From contig CAZLWA010000052.1 of NCBI GenBank assembly GCA_964563165.1, positions 1 through 64,000 of the forward strand: a stretch of 64,000 bases of DNA. The letters run 5' to 3'. A model generated the notes under the pieces. It was given only the letters and a program-made list of their open reading frames with translations, was not told where the DNA came from and searched no databases. Shown in pieces: positions 22,001 to 27,100 of the stretch. The DNA is from CAZLWA01 sp964563165 (lineage in GTDB: Bacteria > CLD3 > SB21). The translations under genes and the position numbers were made by a program. Position 1 is the stretch's first letter, and every line of letters starts with the position of its first letter.

Positions 22001-22461
22001 TCCAAATTGGTGCCGCTCCTGAAGTCCTGCCACGTAATGATCGCGCCGCCGCTGCCGTCGCTGGCTATGGCCGGCAACGTTTGATCATTTGCGGCGGTTG
22101 AGATCGCCACGCCGTCAAGGGTCCAAAGGACATTACCGCTTGCGTCTATGCGCTGAGCATAAATGTCAAAACCGGTGCCGCTCCTGAAGTCCTCCCACGT
22201 AATGATCGCCCCTCCGCTGCCGTCACTTATGCTTTGCGGATTTTGCTGATCGTTGGATGCGACTGAAATCGGATTATTGACCATCGGATCGGTTGCCCAT
22301 TGCGCAAAAAGCCGGTTTCCGCCGATCGCAGTTAAAACCAGCGCCGCGATCACGGCGCTGAATATGTGTTTTAAAACAAGTGCGGGAGTTTTTCTCGGTG
22401 GGAAGGCGCTGGGCTTTTGATCTTTTTTGTTAATACCGGAAAATCGTAACAAGCAGTGCAT
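1075..22461 (-). CDS. Giant 7128-residue modular surface protein with beta-helix modules, HYDIN-like repeats and T9SS sorting domain
   Basis: Start ATG 22461 has a GGGGAG Shine-Dalgarno 4 nt upstream. A long signal peptide ends near FAQ (about residue 54). Domains, by approximate residue: eight ~54-aa repeats (GGAIITW..DIYAQRI) 60-480; LamG 490-710; six right-handed beta-helix modules 720-4325, each opening with a SLRxAIxxAN..GPDTIRF motif and closing with an Ig-like linker (SPNALIQIFAD); FnIII 4330-4425; LamG 4430-4640; FnIII 4645-4740; LamG 4740-4950; FnIII 4950-5047; HYDIN/choice-of-anchor-D-like repeats 1-5 at 5050-5564; a DNRLRE-type domain 5567-5750; HYDIN-like repeats 6-14 at 5752-6677; an Ig-like domain; and a T9SS type A sorting domain 7044-7128 (QNYPNPFNPATTIRF). 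No catalytic centre was recognised. An adhesin or surface-fibre role is inferred from the repeats. The frame is intact over 21 kb, which argues for selection. Confidence 0.93.
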   Translation of the reverse strand: MHCLLRFSGINKKDQKPSAFPPRKTPALVLKHIFSAVIAALVLTAIGGNRLFAQWATDPMVNNPISVASNDQQNPQSISDGSGGAIITWEDFRSGTGFDIYAQRIDASGNVLWTLDGVAISTAANDQTLPAIASDGSGGAIITWQDFRSGTNLDIYAQRINSSGAVQWAPNGEVISTAINNQQAPSIIADVVGGAIITWEDTRGGNQDIYAQRINASGVVAWTVNGVAICTASNTQAGPRITTDGGGGAIMTWQDNRGASKDIYSQRIDASGLVQWIANGVVICTAVNDQQGQRITDDGLGGAIITWHDLRGADQDIYAQRVNSAGSVQWAPNGEAISTASNTQQNPTITGDGAAGAIIAWEDFRTGTSFDIYAQRINSIGAVQWTSNGEAIGLVGSNVTPVIARDGAGGAIIAWQHFGSNIFAQRINSAGTVQWTANGVGVATGPGGMITPAITIDGLDRAIISWVDSRNGFRDIFAQLITAAGNVGVDPPPAGNAIDLSFSKYFYASGSASLTATTELTMEAWVNLRDASVNQKIAGFTNIGNGYLMGVANNQLYPEVWDNIGTDYVQQAGYIPSNVWTHLAIAWTTGGSYIGYINGVEVFNVAASANPIGAPFSAFTIGIAPWDQFSYAVDGQIDELRVWTVARTQAEIQAAMLSPLTGGEPSLAAVWHFDESDPATSSADGSPNGNTAFLVGGGTTFVPSGAMVLPPPSLTVWSTAEAGPGTLRDAIDSANGRIGADTIRFAPGMIGSTIYLNSSLPDLTDDGTVIEGDIDADLFPDIYLNGNFNDFITGITIQSSNNVIKGLRFLGFGSETAGGGVLITGSSAHDNVIIGNYIGVDASNLDYGVLIDNGAYHNFIGDGTAAGKNLIYNTANGIDINTSDNNVIIGNDILNNGNAGIRLQNSSNNTIGGGFTSANQINCPFATGIHIRSGSNGNVVAGNTLQNNNYGIYIEDSFDNQIGQPGVGNTVINNATDGISISAINGDARRNKVTNNQILGNLVSGVQITGQGGFKASQDSILNNSIHDNGQSGIRVSITDSNIFYGNSIFKNTTSGISFVAAQGFIGAPVITNILPDTTIQGTSSPNALIQIFADLTDQGQYFLDTTMADGSGIWSKKVSMPVCRNVTALQDSSGNTSTFSSPFSVSVLDPLSVCHPDDDGSLGSLRGAINYANANIGPDTIRFTSGFQINVDSTLPGLVDSFTVIDGDVNGDGIPDVQLIGTFGVDGIVIYSPYNIIRGLVFSEFLFQNPVQGIGITITGNNAHHNTIIGNYIGTDLTGTGRNGSIGILINQGAHANLIGDGTGFGRNLISGNQNSGISISDAGTDSNKIWGNYIGTDASGLNAVFNGEGVFIVFGPQFTEVGNGTIAGRNIISGNYNNTSGVHIEEASYNFVRGNFIGLNKDGQALPNQNGVFLGSGARHNQIGGNVPGDGNVISANAFGGVTVSSVGTPADSNWIAGNLIGTDTTGTIAIPNGGSGIDVSAGDGGTATGNVIGDTTIGGRNIISGNTGIGISINDAVFTTQVIGNFIGTNVTGTAGLANGQSGVQITGASGNVIGGTTASARNVISGNTGYGIGLDRADGNTIVGNYIGVNLTGNAAFANNDGIFIVEASSNLIGDGTPQGRNVISGNTFTGIAIRANNPFSASNQNKIIGNFIGTQADGFSPLANQVGIYAENNDPLSAVTMDSILFNVIAFNNAQGIDFDHDINLKQNILFGNSIYNNSSGISYFNGVQESVLAPVITFVFPDSTVEGTSSPNALIQIFADSNTQGRIFLDSTIANGVGIWSKKVTLFPGMNLTAMQEENQNTSEFSAPVPAAVTNPLLVNNTNNTGLGSLRDAINYANSNIGPDSIRFDLGLIGATIDLQSTLPTLTDNGTVIEGDIDQDGLADIEINGVTYVVPTGVEIVSDYNEIRFLNVVGFGTNPSGIDINGGAYNVIVGCKMNFNSNGVHILNGAHHNRIGNGSIAGRNFIYNSGAGSSEGRGVVIEGLGTDSNIVAGNFIGTEDGVTPNGNQTDGVLIRGGAKYNRIGDGTFAGRNIISANFEQGVNIIDGGTDSNIVIGNYIGTDSTGNVGLGNQQNGIQVGFFGNYNRIGDGTVGGRNIVSGNSFAGIGVNSGDNTIILGNYVGVGADGATVIPNSAGIFITVGKYTKVGNGTTDGRNVVAGNNFDGIVVQAGSDSTEVLGNYVGLDATGTIPLPNPFGIVIRNSTIGVRVGDGTPGGRNVISGNTGDGLIIQDAGTQFNSVSGNYIGTDVTGFNAIPNGDHGVSIVNGAKFNLIGSSFGAVGSSNVISGNTTSGVFTNGGDSNMIARNILGLTADGASALANQENIFLDNSHQDTILYNVISASLNDGINITPTSSNMVILGNLIGTDYTGTVAIGNANSGVVIQFGSFGNQIGDGTPAGRNIVSGNSSYEISNSGDFNAVRGNYVGTDVSGTADLSTAIVGVSHQSGSNNVVGGPNAGDRNVISSTGYGISYSGGSDNKARNNTIGLNVTLTAPLGGAIAFYLNSGARRDSLIENVIGYSNSVGIYVQAGDSNIFARNSIYNSSSQPIQIDPGAQANVVPPTITTIDPDSTVHGTSSPFALVQVYLDSTDEGQYYTDSTRASGSGNWAKKINLLTGLNLTALQDSAGNTSAFSAPFAAVVSDPLMVINTNDAGPGSLRNAINFANSNAGPDTVRFDISLVGQTINITSGALVVTSDSTFIDGDIDADNAPSITLRGDRIGSGIFISGAHNTVKQINFQQFNIAIQVGNATAHHNTLVGNYVGTNLLGNDTTNATNNNGIYVHAGAYANTIGDSTAGSGNIVVGNTYDGIIFTTGAHDNIVMNNLVGLSIDGSTRLGNTNSGILINSGSTRNLVGSGTPAGRNIISANGTGISTVGADSNTILGNYIGSDKNGNFAVANAYGIVIVNSNRNIIGANNAGNLISGNTFYGIWVNASTGDARDNLISNNIIGTAKDFVTPMGNGILGIRIYANSGNASNDSVIFNTLSYNGSFGVEIEGNGPKADSNIVFGNSIHHNTSGGISLVATAQGFVGTPSIVSIDPDSTVHGKASPNARVHVYADTTNQGQVLAGVTNADGLGNWFVKVPLFAGMNLTALQDSAQNTSAFSAPLAAVVINPLLVTNTNDAGPGSLRNVVAFAESNSGPDTVLFDPSLSGQSISLLSHINLFSDSTVIDGDIDGDFIPSITLQNGGGAFWSFALAGNHNVLQYTNLQGFAVAGVIVNGTRFSKVRGNTIGTNLDGTAAGVANTYGIQIASNAMYNTIGDTIASGRNVISGNAQYGIVFQNNSDSNQIVGNYIGVDATGTAAIANGSGILLDSGPEENFIGNGRPNGRNIISGNSQYGIYVFSSDSNKILGNYIGTNALGNAAIPNTDNGILLTDASFNVIGDTTAGGRNVISGNASSGIVITNGSAVGIADRNKIEGNYIGVQADGISQLGNAGFGVRLAEDDYTSVSNDTIRYNTIAFNGLDGIAINEFGARADSNIIHHNSIHHNTGLGINLQTPNVQQSVGVPFITSIDPDSTVHGKSSPFALIQIYADTTDEGQFFLDTATADGSGNWFKKVTLFAGVNLTALQDSSQNTSAFSAPFAAVAIDPLVVTNTLDDSTIGTLRRAIGFANSLTGRNLITFSLPVNDTILVTRPLPNITDTLDIDGQATNVTISAIPGYTGFAMFSLRAPFSQLRNFNIFGRGIAQRGIFIDNAGAGGNDSKIDNVDFIDFTLVGIQGDAVRDTVINSHIAGNGLAGINAGALWVIRLNMIGTDALGSAAYGIAQGTGVYINVYGGIIVNQNVISGHSAADGAGVRIVESNYNTVTSNGIGVDFSASAVIPNYNGVTIDSLSRYNTIGAPGQGNVISGNANAGIWIQNNGADSNNILGNKIGTDLSGTLGLGNQIGVGTNLTTGPNFIGDGTPAGRNIISASSAHGLYLFGPDVANGNFIGTDVTGTADLGNAAFGVYVYGSNTKILNNVISGNDNAGVYIAGTDNHVVSGNFIGTDSTGIVALPNLAGITLTNVAYGSMIGGTTIVDRNVISGNTTSGLRIENGARNITVLGNFVGLSADGQSDLGNIGNGIEIDDASGNTIGNGTLNGRNFISGNDNWGVDIQFLADSNTVMGNVIGTDSTGTTGVGYSIVGVNVSGPHNQIGGYQVGQGNVIAGGIGYTVALNNSTDNLVAGNFMGVDALGNPITGTLSGFYITGNSRRDSLVGNTMAYMNSSPLVIQDAPTDSITFYGNEIHHNAGDFFINAGAQFGVQPPRITLVMPDSTVMGNAAPNALIQIFADSTNDGQFFLDTTLADAGGLWSKKVPLFAGMAFTAMQDSLGNTSNFSAPFIPSFAPSAPTGLFAIARNGQVELKWNANNDGLTTKYQIYYDITSLPTTLQDSTTGGATDTSKTISGLTNGQIYYFRVAAVNAIEQESGFSNEDAAVPVVEAGNALSFNGVDGYIEMNDFNLGMSDFTLEAWVNPASINAAYFITNRTNEFAGPGNWFNLLMDPSGFVTLELGLAQATAGFAATSTTALVPGKWYHVAATRSGNIIKLYVNGTEEASIADSLVRQLTSGNNIGRLGGWPTANVAWYNGLMDEVRIWHTARTASEINSAMVRPLRGDEPGLVAMYHLDEPVSNLNAGDATSYSNNGSLQNGVAFVTNSGAMAPVGPSGLFAIARNGQVELKWNKNTEEDFFRYHVYGDVTPNPTALLATTADGDANDTTYTATGLVNGQIYYFRVAGEDSAGQIGAYSNEDAAVPVVEAGNALSLNGSTQYAEFPTTLLGVGNATMEAWVNWSGPTGSNQVIFYNGHTSLNGFGLILDNVAGDQLSILSGSVSINNTGIVLPVNTWQHLALVINGGNYEVYRNGQLSFTIAASYVVPSGKTVLGANQGATEVFNGATDEFRVWNSARSQAQISTAMVRPARGDESNLIGAWHLDEPAGITAFDATPLSNNLNVAGGAPFISSGAMAPLKPTGFTLANFAPDSVKVTWAANTETDLSHYIVYRDTISGFIPSPLDSIGRVNVPGTTFTDLTAIAGKKNYYRLAAVDSALQIGPATAEDSVLFVAPVLLALPVSQNFGNVSVGDSSSESIIKVFTNGRTVITSGFSTATSSFKIDSTVGNTTLNSGDTALVYVKYHANAFALENDTLAITNNSTVPTLKVPLSGTGLAGTLATLPAAQNFGSVGVGDSTVQQIVKVFSNGGGVTITGYSTGTASFDIDSTVGNTTLLTGDTVKVYMKYHANVFAPENDTLSVTNNSATPTLKVPLSGTGTAGTLATLPATQNFGSVGVGDSTSQQIIKVFSNGGGVTITGYSVATSSFDIDSTVGIATLLFGDTARVYLKYHANAFGAETDTLQIANNSATPVLKVALDGTGSAGSLATVPASVNFGGIAIDDSSGQQVIKVFSNGGAVTITGYSTATASFDIDSTVGNATLLFGDTALVYLKYHANAFGAETDTLQITNNSVTPILKIALDGTGLAGILASSDPSIDFGNVVVGDSASQVVQVFVPNGSVIVNSSSVSFGTHFLVNVAATLPDTLGLGDTLTFNVKFKPLIVQTLSDTILIANNSLVNPLQIILTGTSVVPAVAPVTIFVYPEADARVSAVNPTTNYGSDPRIYVYGSNLIFQNNESHGYLRFDLSPIPTGADVTATTFQISNSDGFAFNYDPNDYLHFVANDIWNEGTITWNTRPAITSPPVGSWFAWMSGFYDHTFSTTTNALRDSVQNQRMADGKISFNINNATGAYYNNYYSREGAPDNARRPQLIITYLPPTLATLAPSVNFGSVQIGDSLTQTLKIFSAAGDVSVTSSSLQLGGDYSMIVAGGLPRTLTATPGDTLFVDVKFKPTSFGTHVDTVNANNNSAVDPFRIDLTGTGGVGTLASNFSNINYGNVFVGDSSQQVVKIYTTAGSVQWTGSSLQFGGAFRLDSTVGLTILNTGDTLRAYVTYKPSAFISQSDTLLLTNNSSVTPFKVSYDATGTSPVLSSAPASVNYGSVFVGDSLQQTVKVFVNGGLVNIGSVNLFAGTTFKIDSTNAKTSLTTIDTLRLYVKFIANNFGAFSDTIVIANSSAVSPFKVAMTASGVPGNLAASVASLSFGNVQNGDSAQAFVKIFSNLGSVQTAGSSLFAGADFAIDSTVGPSLLAAGDTQRVYLKFRATSFGLKQDTLQIANNSGVNPFKVSMSGTGTAGFILASGNNFTFGATQVGDSSQQSFKLYGTANGMVVNSGAFDFGNDFVFVPSLALPAALNVGDTLTVQLRFKPGVFGSLNDTLRFNNNSAVNPLNVVMNGTGGVGTLAAVPGLVNFGVVPLGDSTLRVMNLFASVGAVRVDSLRFDFGTEFSLSAVGALPDTLFPGDTLPVTLKFKPTVFATRSDTIGNFNNSTLLRITLNGIGNTGTLTSVPGNLDFGNVLVGDSAQQQIKVYATVSSVLMTTAGLDFGTDFTITSTSGLPHTLTTTPGDTLLINIKFKPSAFGSYSDKVNLANNSIVNPFKVNLSGTGVAGGLASLPAAHNFGNVLVTDSVQQQFKIFASAGQAIVNTFALDSSIHFTLSSAATLPDTLRPGDTLLVNVKFKPVSFGALSDTIRFLGTNSLLVDVGGTGQSGALTSDIATANFGSARVGDSVFVLAKMYVTTGRVIVNNFAFGLSGQFGVANATALPVTLNIGDTLQFNMRFRPNSTGVKLDTLYVGNNSAVTPYIVAVNGTGFTNTAPNAFTVKLPGLNGTTNSKTPNLSWQGTGDIDGDTLSYQLEISLTTDFTTPILSAAVPDTFYAVAVPLDSIGSYYWRVTADDGKGGTTVSDTGYFHVDAVVPNLYVGVLGSSVLKNYLAVFTHTDKLLDSLTGTFILRDASLTVIDSVTQTQAIVAGQSDLYYSTYRLSTTGQLTILMTGVDSAGNVAVSNRTFDVAALSKNAALTAVSNDHTITLTAPKGTVDENGYVLFGRVNGNKQAPELLMKMMRKVMGENYSTARLDLTNGSMTQIGAAIEIISTTALKKELTLKISYDDRTLAQLRRQYPDFDEKKIGAYLEENGQWVFAGGEGSNQTVSMQMRQTGMIALFYNENHVSLPKSVELAQNYPNPFNPATTIRFTLARREQVVLKILDALGREVATLINGAVDSGEHAVVFEASKLASGTYYYHLKTATSNVSKAMQLLK

Positions 22462-22581
22462 GACGCTCCCCGTGAGTTATAAGAAATCAAAAATGTATAA
22501 AAATTTCTAAAGATGAGAAAAGAATTCTTCGAACCGAATGGACAAAATCCAACTCAATGTAAAGAAAACAATCCTGATTTA

Positions 22582-22599
22582 TGGTGATCCGGATCACAA
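22582..22599. promoter_or_regulatory. Crp/Fnr-family-like operator upstream of the giant gene
   Basis: The palindrome GTGATCCGGATCAC (22584-22597) is perfect. On the minus strand it reads TTGTGATCCGGATCACCA, close to the Crp-type pattern TGTGA-N6-TCACA. It lies about 125 bp upstream of the giant gene's start codon. No regulator gene is nearby, so the binding protein is unknown. Confidence 0.4.
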
Positions 22600-22721
22600 T
22601 AAAAAAATATTTCGTGCCGTTTTTAGAAAACGGTTGCGAGGAACGGATGCCTGGAATGTATGGGTTAAACCTTGGTAGAAGGTAAAAAATACCGGACGCG
22701 ATGTCAAGGATTATTAGTCGT

Positions 22722-22784
22722 CAGTGGTCAGTTATCAGTGGTCAGTTATCAGTTATCAGTTATCAGTTATCAGTTGTCAGTTAG
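22722..22784. repeat. Heptamer tandem repeat, nine units of CAGTTAT type
   Basis: Units read CAGTGGT, CAGTTAT, CAGTGGT, then CAGTTAT four times, CAGTTGT and CAGTTAG. The 63-bp array is non-coding and resembles the short tandemly repeated heptamers known from cyanobacteria and other bacteria. It may vary in copy number. Confidence 0.85.
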
Positions 22785-22830
22785 GGAGGGTTAGGGGGAT
22801 TGTTTGTAGTTTAAGTTCTCAGTTGTCTAA

Positions 22831-22900
22831 TGTAAACAGATTTAACAGATTTAACTGATATATTTTTTATTGTCCGTTTGATCCGTTCAATCCGTTTACA
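22831..22900. repeat. Imperfect inverted repeat built from 9-mers
   Basis: The left arm is TGTAAAC followed by AACAGATTT-type 9-mers. The right arm, read on the other strand, is TGTAAACGGATTGAACGGAT. About three quarters of the ~29-bp arms match. This looks like a small non-autonomous dispersed element; no transposase is present. Confidence 0.55.
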
Positions 22901-22902
22901 AT

Positions 22903-22933
22903 AAAAAAAGCACCTCAAAAAATTTCGAGATGC
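22903..22933 (-). terminator. Intrinsic terminator of the TPR lipoprotein gene
   Basis: On the minus strand GCATCTC (22933-22927) pairs with GAGGTGC (22916-22910) with one G-U pair, followed by seven T. It lies 28 bp after the stop codon at 22962. Confidence 0.7.
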
Positions 22934-22961
22934 TTATGGGAATCAAAAATTTTAGCCTTCA

Positions 22962-24158
22962 TTACGGCGGGGGAAAGCCCGGAGGGGCTCCGAAACTCGA
23001 GGTTGAGCTTTTGCCGCCTGCGACGGTGCTGAGCAAGAAAACCACCCCCCCGGCGCCGACCAGGATCCCGCCGCCGACATAGAGCGGCGTCATCGAGCCT
23101 TTTCTGTGCGTGCTGCCCGACTGTTTGGATTTAAGTTCTTCCAGAAGGAGGCTTTTTGGTATGACGGAGTCCGTACTGTCCGAAACTTTGATCTGGTCCT
23201 TTGCCTGAATGATGGTCTTGCAATAGTCATTCACCGCGGTTTGTCCGCCGCCGGCCGAATCGGCCCCTACGTTAGCCAGTTTTTGGATAATTTTCATAGA
23301 GGGCGTATAGCCCGGAAAATACTGCAGGCTGGCGCAGGCGTATTGCAGCGCCAATTGTTTCGAACCCGCGTCCTTGTGCTCCTTGTAAAGGGAATCATTG
23401 AGGTTGGCCAGCTCATAATACACATTGAACAGATCCACGGCTTCGCTCTTGTTTTCGAGCGCTTTTAAGAACGACGCGATGGCCAGGGTATCCTGATGCT
23501 GAACACGCTGAATGCCTCCGAGATTTTTATACGACGTATATAAATCGCGGTAGGTCTTTTGTCCCTTCTGTAAATAAGCTTTTCCTTCTTCAAAACGGCT
23601 GCTGTTGGATTCGTTCGACAGTGTTATGAACCCGACGCGGTAATCGGAGGTCGCAAAATCGTCTTCCAGCGCCTTAGCTTTTTCATACAGCTGCTTCACT
23701 TCCGCCAGATTTTTTTTATCCGCTTCGAGGATCATTAATTGAGAATACACCGGCAAAAACCACGGGTCGCGGTCCAGAATCTCATGCAGCACTGCCTCGC
23801 CGAGTTCCTTTCCGTTTTTTTCAAAATATTCCTTCTTGCCCTTGGCGTTCCTGCGGGCAAAATGCACGACATCCATCTTCAAATAGATCATAGCCAGTTT
23901 GTATTTGATCCCAACGACGCGCGGGTCATAGGTGAGAATATCCTCATAAATCGCGCGCGCATTGTCCATGCGCCCCTTGCGCATCAGATATTCCGCCGCT
24001 TCGTATTTTTCGGAAGCGGTGGAATTCACATACTCGGCGCCGCCCAGCGCAACGATCAAGTCCGTATCTTCATGCAGCAGTACTTCTTCCGTGTGCCCGC
24101 ACGACAGAGCCACCACCGCCGCCATCCAACCTACAACCGCTAAACTGAATTTTAACAT
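22962..24158 (-). CDS. TPR-repeat putative lipoprotein with C-terminal membrane segment
   Basis: The frame opens further upstream (24320), but ATG 24158 is preferred. It has an AAGGA ribosome site, begins a signal sequence (MLKFSLAVVGWMAAVVALSC) ending in Cys20 of a plausible lipobox, and avoids overlap with the preceding gene. The 398-aa protein has tetratricopeptide-like helices over about residues 40-300 (AEYLMRKGRMDNARAIYEDIL, LAMIYLKMDV). Near the C terminus is a Gly-rich hydrophobic segment (LYVGGGILVGAGGVVFLLS) that could cross a membrane, then a Pro-rich end (PPGFPPP). TPR domains bind partner proteins, so an envelope scaffold role is inferred. A gap of 38 bp separates it from the LRR/T9SS gene upstream, suggesting co-transcription. 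A specific function is not recognised. Confidence 0.8.
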   Translation of the reverse strand: MLKFSLAVVGWMAAVVALSCGHTEEVLLHEDTDLIVALGGAEYVNSTASEKYEAAEYLMRKGRMDNARAIYEDILTYDPRVVGIKYKLAMIYLKMDVVHFARRNAKGKKEYFEKNGKELGEAVLHEILDRDPWFLPVYSQLMILEADKKNLAEVKQLYEKAKALEDDFATSDYRVGFITLSNESNSSRFEEGKAYLQKGQKTYRDLYTSYKNLGGIQRVQHQDTLAIASFLKALENKSEAVDLFNVYYELANLNDSLYKEHKDAGSKQLALQYACASLQYFPGYTPSMKIIQKLANVGADSAGGGQTAVNDYCKTIIQAKDQIKVSDSTDSVIPKSLLLEELKSKQSGSTHRKGSMTPLYVGGGILVGAGGVVFLLSTVAGGKSSTSSFGAPPGFPPP

Positions 24159-24196
24159 ACTTTTTTCCTTGATTAGAAAATGATACTTGGCATATT

Positions 24197-27100
24197 TTAT
24201 TTTATCAGCAACATTTTTCGCGAGTTGACAAATTGCTGCCCCTCGACGGTTTCCACGCGAAGACGGTAAATATACACGCCCGAGGCGACGCCTGCACCGC
24301 GGCGGTCCTTGCCGTCCCATTGCACCGAGTGATATCCCGCAGCCTGGGTCTCATTCGAAACGACCGTTTTGATCTCTTGCCCGAGCAGGTTGTATATGGT
24401 CAACGCGACCCGTCCTTGTTTGGCAAGCCCGTATTTGATTTCCGTGTTTGGATTAAACGGATTCGGATAATTCTGCAGTAAAACAAAATTTTTCGGCAGC
24501 TGCAGATAGGCCGCTGAAGTTTCAGCAATATAGGATGACGTGCCTGCGATAATTTTGAATTTCATGGTTTGATGACGCCGGACCTGCACGGTTATCGGTT
24601 CACCCGCCTCCGAAAACTGATTCCGCGCGTAGTCGTATATGCGCACGTTCCAGTCGCCGGGCATTTTTTCAATCAGAAAATCGATATGAACGTCTATGCC
24701 GTCCAACGTCGATTCCACGTAGACGTCCTGGGACCGGCCCGCGGCCTCCGGGTTGTCATAGATCGAGCTCAATTTGCTTCCGTCGCGTGAAAAATAAACC
24801 GAAATATTATCGCCGTATCCGGCCGGTTCCGGGTCGTCGTACGCCCGCACGTTGTCCGCATTCAGCAAAGTATACGAATTAAATGCATCACCGTATAAAG
24901 TTTTTCCTTTTTTACCCGTCGCTTTGACGCTCAGTTTGAATTCGGCCAATGCATCCGTCGACGAAGCTTTGCTGAATGTTACCGACGTGGGCGTGATCGT
25001 CATGATAACAGGGGCGCCGGTTTTGTTGTAGACGGCGTAACCGCCGAACGGCTTCAGCGTGGTCTCTTTGGCCCATCCGGTCACGGACGTATCGCTGCCG
25101 CTGTAGACCCAAAGTCCGGAGAGTTGCACCGGATTGATCGTGACTGGAATACTGAACGGATACGGGTCGCCGATCAGATTCCATAGAGGCGCCAGCGTGA
25201 TCTGGAATCCGGTCGCCGGATTTGTTTTACCCGAAGAACTCAGGATCGGAAGCCCGTCAACGCCGGATTTTTGGAAGAACCAAAACCCCTGCCCGTTGTT
25301 GATCGTTGTAACTTTTGTTCCGAACGAATTATAAGCGACCCAGACACCCGGACTGGTCGTCTGAAAGAGCGTGCTTATACTCTTATCGTCCAGGTTCATC
25401 GGAACGGAAACCAATCGCCAGCGTTCGTTGGCAATACCCGCAGGATATTGTGATCCGGCGATCGTGTTGGAGATTTGCGTAAAAGATACCGCTACACTTA
25501 CCGTGTCGCCGATCGTGACATTGTTTTTTAAGTCTGCGGCAGAAATATACAGCGCAAGCCCGTTCGTCGTCACGGCGTTTGCAGGGATCTGCGCGCTGTA
25601 CGTGGAGCCGGCCGCGGTCATCGCCACCGAATCAAAAGTCGCCGTACCCCCCTGATGATAAAACAATGTGGCCGATGCTACCGCGCCGTTGTCCGTAATT
25701 TGCGCACTGACGGTAAAAGCGGTATTCTGCGGAACCAATGCGGGCTGCGTTTGGATATTTGAGATCGTGGGCCCGGTCACATCCGCCGCGACCGTCACAT
25801 CAAAGGTATCGGAAACGGAGGACGATCCGTCGCTCGCCGACACGATAACCGACGCGCTGCCCGTGTAATTCAAAACTCCCTGCAAATACAATGAATCGGC
25901 GGAGACCGTTGCGGTAATTTGACCGGCGTTGGCTTGCCGGGAATAAGTCAGATTAATATTATCCGGATCGCTGAAAACATTTTTCAATTTCCGGAACAAA
26001 AATTTTGCAAAGCCTTCGGTCAGCGTCGTGTCGGGCAGCGGCAAATCTACGAAGGGCGGCTGACTCAACGTTGTGTCGCCGGCCGTATTGGAAAAGGATG
26101 AAACACCGAAATTTCCAACCGCGTTCACCTGATAAAAGTAAACCGTATTCGAACTGAGGCCGGCAGTGTTGGCAAAGGTTGTCGTGGGGCCGGTCACGGA
26201 ATCGATCTGAGTAAATCCTGAATTGGAAACGAGCGACCGGAAAATGCGGTATTTATTCACCACGCCGGTGCCTGCCGACCATGAAAGATTGATCTGGCTG
26301 ATGGCCACGCCCGTTGCCGTCAAAGCCGAAGGCGCGCCGGGCGGCGTTCCGGTGATAGCCAGATTGAGGGTTCTGCGTTTGAGCGTCAGCGAGGTCGCGA
26401 CGGAGTTGGTAATGTCGCAGGTATATGTTCCGCCGTCCGTGATCGTTACGGGATTGATCTGATAGCTGCTGCCTGTCGCGCTGCCGATGGCGATGTTATT
26501 TTTCTTCCACTGGTATTGGTTGCTCGCACCGCCGACCGTCACCGACATCGTGAACGTCCCGCTCTCGTTAGCAGTGGTGGTCGTATAGGCGTCCACGCTG
26601 TCCTGCGTGCCATAAGTGAACGTGGCAATCCCGACGTTGGGCTCGATATCTTCAAATGTGAATTTATTGCCTTCGATCTTGAGCGTGGTCAGGGTGCCGA
26701 TCGATGATAAATCCGGAAAGACATCCAGGCGATTATTTTGCACTTCGAAATCCTGCAAACTTGCCAGATTCTTAAATACGGCCGGAACGGAATCGGTCAA
26801 CTGATTATTAGCGAGGGTCAGTGTACTCACAATGCTAAGGCTGCTCAAACTCGTGGGAATGGTCCCCGATAGTTGATTCTGGTCTAAACCGAGCGTAACC
26901 AGATTAACCAGATTGCCAATCTGGGTGGGAATAGTCCCTGAAAGATTGTTGTTGACCAATTGAAGTGAAACGATATTTCCCAGATTGCCGATGGTTGATG
27001 GAATGGTTCCGGTCAAATTATTATTGGACAAATTGACAATTACGACGCGTCCTCCCGCGGCGGTTACGCCGAACCAGGTGCCTGCCGGCTGCCCGGAAAG

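Larger units (their letters stand above)
22462..22961. other. 500-bp intergenic region with repeats and regulatory sites
   Basis: No credible coding frame is present. In order it holds: the leader of the giant gene with AT-rich stretches, a Crp/Fnr-like palindrome (22582-22599), an unassigned stretch 22600-22721, a heptamer tandem repeat (22722-22784), an imperfect inverted repeat of 9-mers (22831-22900) and the terminator of the TPR lipoprotein gene. No clear promoter hexamers could be assigned to the giant gene. Confidence 0.6.

Noticed and set aside
20970..22320. Regular repeats that could suggest a CRISPR array
   Set aside because: The repeats are ~160-bp coding repeats (~54 residues each) with diverged sequence and no conserved short repeat-spacer structure. 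No cas genes are present in the window.
22722..22784. The heptamer array as a CRISPR or phage attachment site
   Set aside because: Units are 7 bp with no spacers, and no integrase or att-like duplication is near.
24159..24320. N-terminal extension of the TPR lipoprotein (54 residues)
   Set aside because: It overlaps the end of the preceding gene, is rich in Arg/Gly and lacks a ribosome site, while ATG 24158 starts a good signal peptide.
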